NCBI RefSeq assembly: GCF_041154505.1
Contig: NZ_AP028672.1
Span: 4,132,501 to 4,196,500 of the forward strand
Source of the DNA: Acidovorax sp. A79
GTDB lineage: Bacteria > Pseudomonadota > Gammaproteobacteria > Burkholderiales > Burkholderiaceae_C
Reading direction: 5' to 3'
DNA: 64,000 nucleotides
Below are positions 61,576-64,000 of the stretch, one piece after another; position 1 is the first letter of the stretch; every line of letters starts with the position of its first letter. Made by a program: the position numbers and the translations under genes. The notes under the pieces were generated by a model. It searched no databases. It saw nothing but the letters and a program-made list of their open reading frames with translations, and was not told the DNA's origin.

Positions 61576-63517
61576 TCGGCAGCTTGAGTTTGAGCGTGAC
61601 CTAGGGGATGGGCGCGTTCAGTTCAAGTACCTGGACACTTTCGAGGTGTGCACATTCAAGACGTACCGTCTTTTGCAGCATATCCACGAGGGGAAGTTCA
61701 ACCCGACATCCATACCGGCAGCACAGCCTGGCCCACAGCCGTCGGGGCACGCTCTACCCGTCAGTTGGAGCCCAAAGCAGCTGGAGCTCATCGACTTTCG
61801 AATGCGATTCGTGCAAGGTGTCTTGAATCTACCTTGCCGTAGCTATTCGCGCGACCAATGCGCAGCGGTTGCTGAGCAGATCTGGGCCAAAATCATGGAC
61901 GCGGTGCGGCTTGGCGAGGCATCTTCACCTCGCCACAAGCGCCCCTCAGGAGCCACGGTCGAGCTCTGGTTGCGCAAGTACCTTCGTGCCGATCGCAATG
62001 CCTACGTGCTTGCTGATCGACGCGGATTCATCGTACGACCCAAGCGCATCTCTGAATTGGTGGACGAGATCGTCAACCAGATTCTGTCCAAAAGCTACTT
62101 GTCGCTCCGTGGACCCACCGTCAGAGAGGTGCACGGAGAGATTAAGCGGGCTGTGAATCAGCATAACCGTCAGCATGGAACGGATCTGAAAGCGCCATCG
62201 GAGCGAACGCTAGATCGAAGGGTTGCAGATATCCCGCCCTACATTCGCGATTGCAAGCGCATGGGGGTTGCTTACGCAAAAAATCATTGGCGCTACAGCC
62301 TTTTCGGAGACATGAGCACGCGCATCATGGAGCGGGTGGAGGTGGACCACACTTTGCTGGATGTGTGGGTCATTGATCCGAGAACAGGTGTTCCCTTGGG
62401 GCGACCTTGGATCACGCTTCTGATCGACCGCTATTCAGGCTACCTGCTTGGTCTGTACGTGAGTTTCTATGGCCCATCTGCAGCAACTGTGGCCAGAGCG
62501 CTCAAATTTGCGATCCTGCCAAAAGAGGAATTGGTGGAGGCGCTTGACGAGCATCCTTTGCGGTGGACGGCCATGGGCGTGCCCGAGCTAGTGGTGGTTG
62601 ACAACGGCCTGGAGTTTCACTCACTGCAGTTCAAGCGGATTGGTTGGGAACTGCGCTGCGACATGATCTTCAACCCGGTCCGGCAGCCGTGGTTCAAACC
62701 GGCAATCGAGCGTGCAATCAAGGAATCGAATCGGGTACTACCAAGCCACGGTCGTGTGCACACGGTCATTCGCAATGCAATAGCCCCAGATCCCTCCAAG
62801 ACTTCCGCCATCATCTTCGATGACCTGTGCACATGCCTCATCCAGTGGGCTTCCCAAGCCTACCCTCTGAGCATCAATCCCAAAACACTCTGCAGGTCCT
62901 GGGACTTGTGGGAGGAGGATCGTCAGTCCTGCCCACCCGCAATGTTCCCTGAGCAGTTGTCGGGGCTCGACATCCTCTGCGGTCTCAATGCCCATCGGAC
63001 CGTGGATGGGGACGGTGTGTTCTTCAACTACCTGCGTTTCAACTCTGAGGAGTTGCAAGACTACCGGCGGCTGAAACATGAGAGTTTCCGCACAGAGATC
63101 CGGTTCAATCCTGATGATCTCAGCAGCATCTTTGTGAACCTCCCCAAGGCGCAGTCATGGCTGAACGTGCCACTGCAGCGCCCGTTGTTCAATGATGGTT
63201 GTGGTTTGTCGCTGGTCCAGCTGGAGATCATTCGCGAGGAGGCCAAAAAGAAGCTGACCCGCGCAAATGCATACGAGGAAATGGAGAAGGCCATCTGGCG
63301 CCTTCGCGATAGCTGGGAGCAAGCAGCAACCCGTGGCCTTCGCGTTCGCAAAGACGCCAAACTCATTCGCATGCAGGGACTGACGTCTGTGCCGGTCGCC
63401 CCTTCCAGCCCACTCCTCCCCTCTTCTCAGGAGCCCACGATGCTCGTCAGCCCAGCGATGCAACAAGCGTTGCCTAAGGTCATGCCATTTCCGGCTTTTT
63501 CTCTGGAGGACGAATGA
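61535..63517 (+). CDS. tnsB: TnsB-like DDE transposase
   Basis: A 660-residue retroviral-integrase-fold transposase of the TnsB/TniA/MuA group. Catalytic residues: Asp271 (VEVDHTLLDVWV), Asp356 (ELVVVDNGLEFH) and Glu392 (FKPAIERAIKE), the last two 35 residues apart as usual. The N-terminal DNA-binding part and a Mu-transposase-type C-terminal beta-barrel (YRRLKHESFRTEIRFNPDDL, LSSIFVN) are present. ATG 61535 has AGGGAG upstream. The tail PSSPLLPSSQEPTMLVSPAM is the expected disordered TnsC-binding region. Its stop overlaps the tnsC start. Confidence 0.92.
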   Translation: MITLSRGLVLRHGDRQLEFERDLGDGRVQFKYLDTFEVCTFKTYRLLQHIHEGKFNPTSIPAAQPGPQPSGHALPVSWSPKQLELIDFRMRFVQGVLNLPCRSYSRDQCAAVAEQIWAKIMDAVRLGEASSPRHKRPSGATVELWLRKYLRADRNAYVLADRRGFIVRPKRISELVDEIVNQILSKSYLSLRGPTVREVHGEIKRAVNQHNRQHGTDLKAPSERTLDRRVADIPPYIRDCKRMGVAYAKNHWRYSLFGDMSTRIMERVEVDHTLLDVWVIDPRTGVPLGRPWITLLIDRYSGYLLGLYVSFYGPSAATVARALKFAILPKEELVEALDEHPLRWTAMGVPELVVVDNGLEFHSLQFKRIGWELRCDMIFNPVRQPWFKPAIERAIKESNRVLPSHGRVHTVIRNAIAPDPSKTSAIIFDDLCTCLIQWASQAYPLSINPKTLCRSWDLWEEDRQSCPPAMFPEQLSGLDILCGLNAHRTVDGDGVFFNYLRFNSEELQDYRRLKHESFRTEIRFNPDDLSSIFVNLPKAQSWLNVPLQRPLFNDGCGLSLVQLEIIREEAKKKLTRANAYEEMEKAIWRLRDSWEQAATRGLRVRKDAKLIRMQGLTSVPVAPSSPLLPSSQEPTMLVSPAMQQALPKVMPFPAFSLEDE

Positions 63518-64000
63518 CCATGAATGACGACATGAACAAGTACTCAGGGCCTCGATCTCCGGAGACCCTCAAGGTCGGTGAACAGGTGTTGAACGTGGTG
63601 GTGGACCATCAGGTCTTCAGACGCATTCGGGATGCCTGCAGAGACCTGATCCACACCATGCGAACGTTGCGTACTCCCAGCGGGATTCTGATCCTTGCTG
63701 AGCCTGGCATGGGAAAGACGCTGTTACTCGACTTGATCAATCGAGAGTTCTCCAAAACGTCGCAGTTGGAAGGTAACTGTCTTCAGGTTGCATTGGACGA
63801 CGCCGTGGATCAGCGCGGGATCGCGTCAGCGATGGCCCTCGCCCTGGGGTACCCAGCGCTACCCTCGCGCCCAACGCTGGTGGCACTCAACCATATGGTG
63901 GGCGTTGGGCTGGAGCGCCGACGCGCTGCCGCCCTCCTGATTGATGAAATGCAGCATGTTTGCGAGGGGCACAAGGACATCACAGCCAGGGCAGCGACCG
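63514..64000 (+). CDS. tnsC: TnsC/TniB-like AAA+ ATPase (cut by window end)
   Basis: The first 162 residues of a TnsC/TniB ATPase: Walker A ILAEPGMGKTLLLDLI near 58 and Walker B RAAALLIDEMQHVCEG near 141. TnsC links the target selector (TnsD/TniQ or TnsE) to the TnsAB transposase. ATG 63514 overlaps the tnsB stop (ATGA); in-frame ATGs follow at 63520 and 63532. The remainder, and any tniQ/tnsD gene, lie beyond 64000. Confidence 0.9.
   Translation, partial: MTMNDDMNKYSGPRSPETLKVGEQVLNVVVDHQVFRRIRDACRDLIHTMRTLRTPSGILILAEPGMGKTLLLDLINREFSKTSQLEGNCLQVALDDAVDQRGIASAMALALGYPALPSRPTLVALNHMVGVGLERRRAAALLIDEMQHVCEGHKDITARAAT

Noticed and set aside
1..64000. CRISPR arrays, rRNA, tRNA genes or riboswitches
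   Set aside because: No regularly spaced repeats of 25-40 bp, no rRNA-like segment, and no convincing tRNA cloverleaf or riboswitch core was seen by eye; a covariance-model scan would settle it.

Overview
This window reads as the accessory part of a betaproteobacterial chromosome, most likely from the Burkholderiales family Comamonadaceae (Acidovorax, Comamonas, Delftia or Variovorax-like). The reasons are the four-gene-wide use of Bug-type tricarboxylate-transport binding proteins beside aromatic catabolism genes, many LysR regulators, a flagellin starting [19 protein letters not shown], and IS3-family debris. I saw no rRNA, tRNA or CRISPR array. The species assignment is inference from gene style only.

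Layout. 0.1-1 kb: a decayed IS3-family transposase. 1-5 kb: a LysR regulator facing a small operon (LigB/DODA-type dioxygenase, zinc-free quinone-reductase-like MDR enzyme, DoxX membrane protein, and a glutathione transferase gene broken by two in-frame TAG codons). 5.3-20 kb: a LysR regulator facing a long, tightly packed operon: hydroxyacid dehydrogenase, aldehyde dehydrogenase, two DUF4392 (D-glutamate-cyclase-like) proteins on either side of a SelA/DgaE-like PLP enzyme, then two complete polar amino-acid ABC transporters, and an NDH-2-like flavoprotein. This operon is the best candidate for an undescribed pathway: it looks like uptake and breakdown of an unusual (perhaps D- or cyclic) amino acid. 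20-21 kb: a second IS3-family remnant. 21-22 kb: SnoaL-like secreted protein and HxlR regulator.

22-32 kb: a minus-strand operon for an aryl-glyoxylate to hydroxyquinol to 3-oxoadipate route (benzoylformate-decarboxylase-like, aldehyde dehydrogenase, flavin hydroxylase, hydroxyquinol 1,2-dioxygenase, maleylacetate reductase, Dabb protein, two Bug proteins) under a divergent LysR gene. 32-47 kb: a second aromatic-type cluster arranged in four transcription units (semialdehyde dehydrogenase, ornithine-cyclodeaminase-like, DapA-family lyase and Bug protein; MFS, VOC extradiol-type dioxygenase, Rieske ferredoxin and binding-protein-like gene; two FAH hydrolases, flavin hydroxylase and cupin; BKACE and thioesterase) with an internal TetR gene. 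Both divergent promoter regions of this cluster carry related GATAC/CGTATC operator-like repeats, so it is probably one regulon.

47-51 kb: a chemoreceptor, a third IS3-family remnant directly upstream of a frameshifted flagellin gene, and a lone IS end. 51.7-57.4 kb: LysE exporter, an MbcA/ParS-like protein, several small unknown genes, a DUF72 protein, a secreted small protein, a secreted DNA/RNA nuclease and an HU protein. 57.4-59.4 kb: HTH proteins and a divergent pair (DUF2384 protein and an AbiEi-like regulator with a nuclease-like N-terminus) sharing an evident operator. 59.6-64 kb: two unknown genes, then tnsA, tnsB and the start of tnsC of a Tn7-like transposon that runs out of the window.
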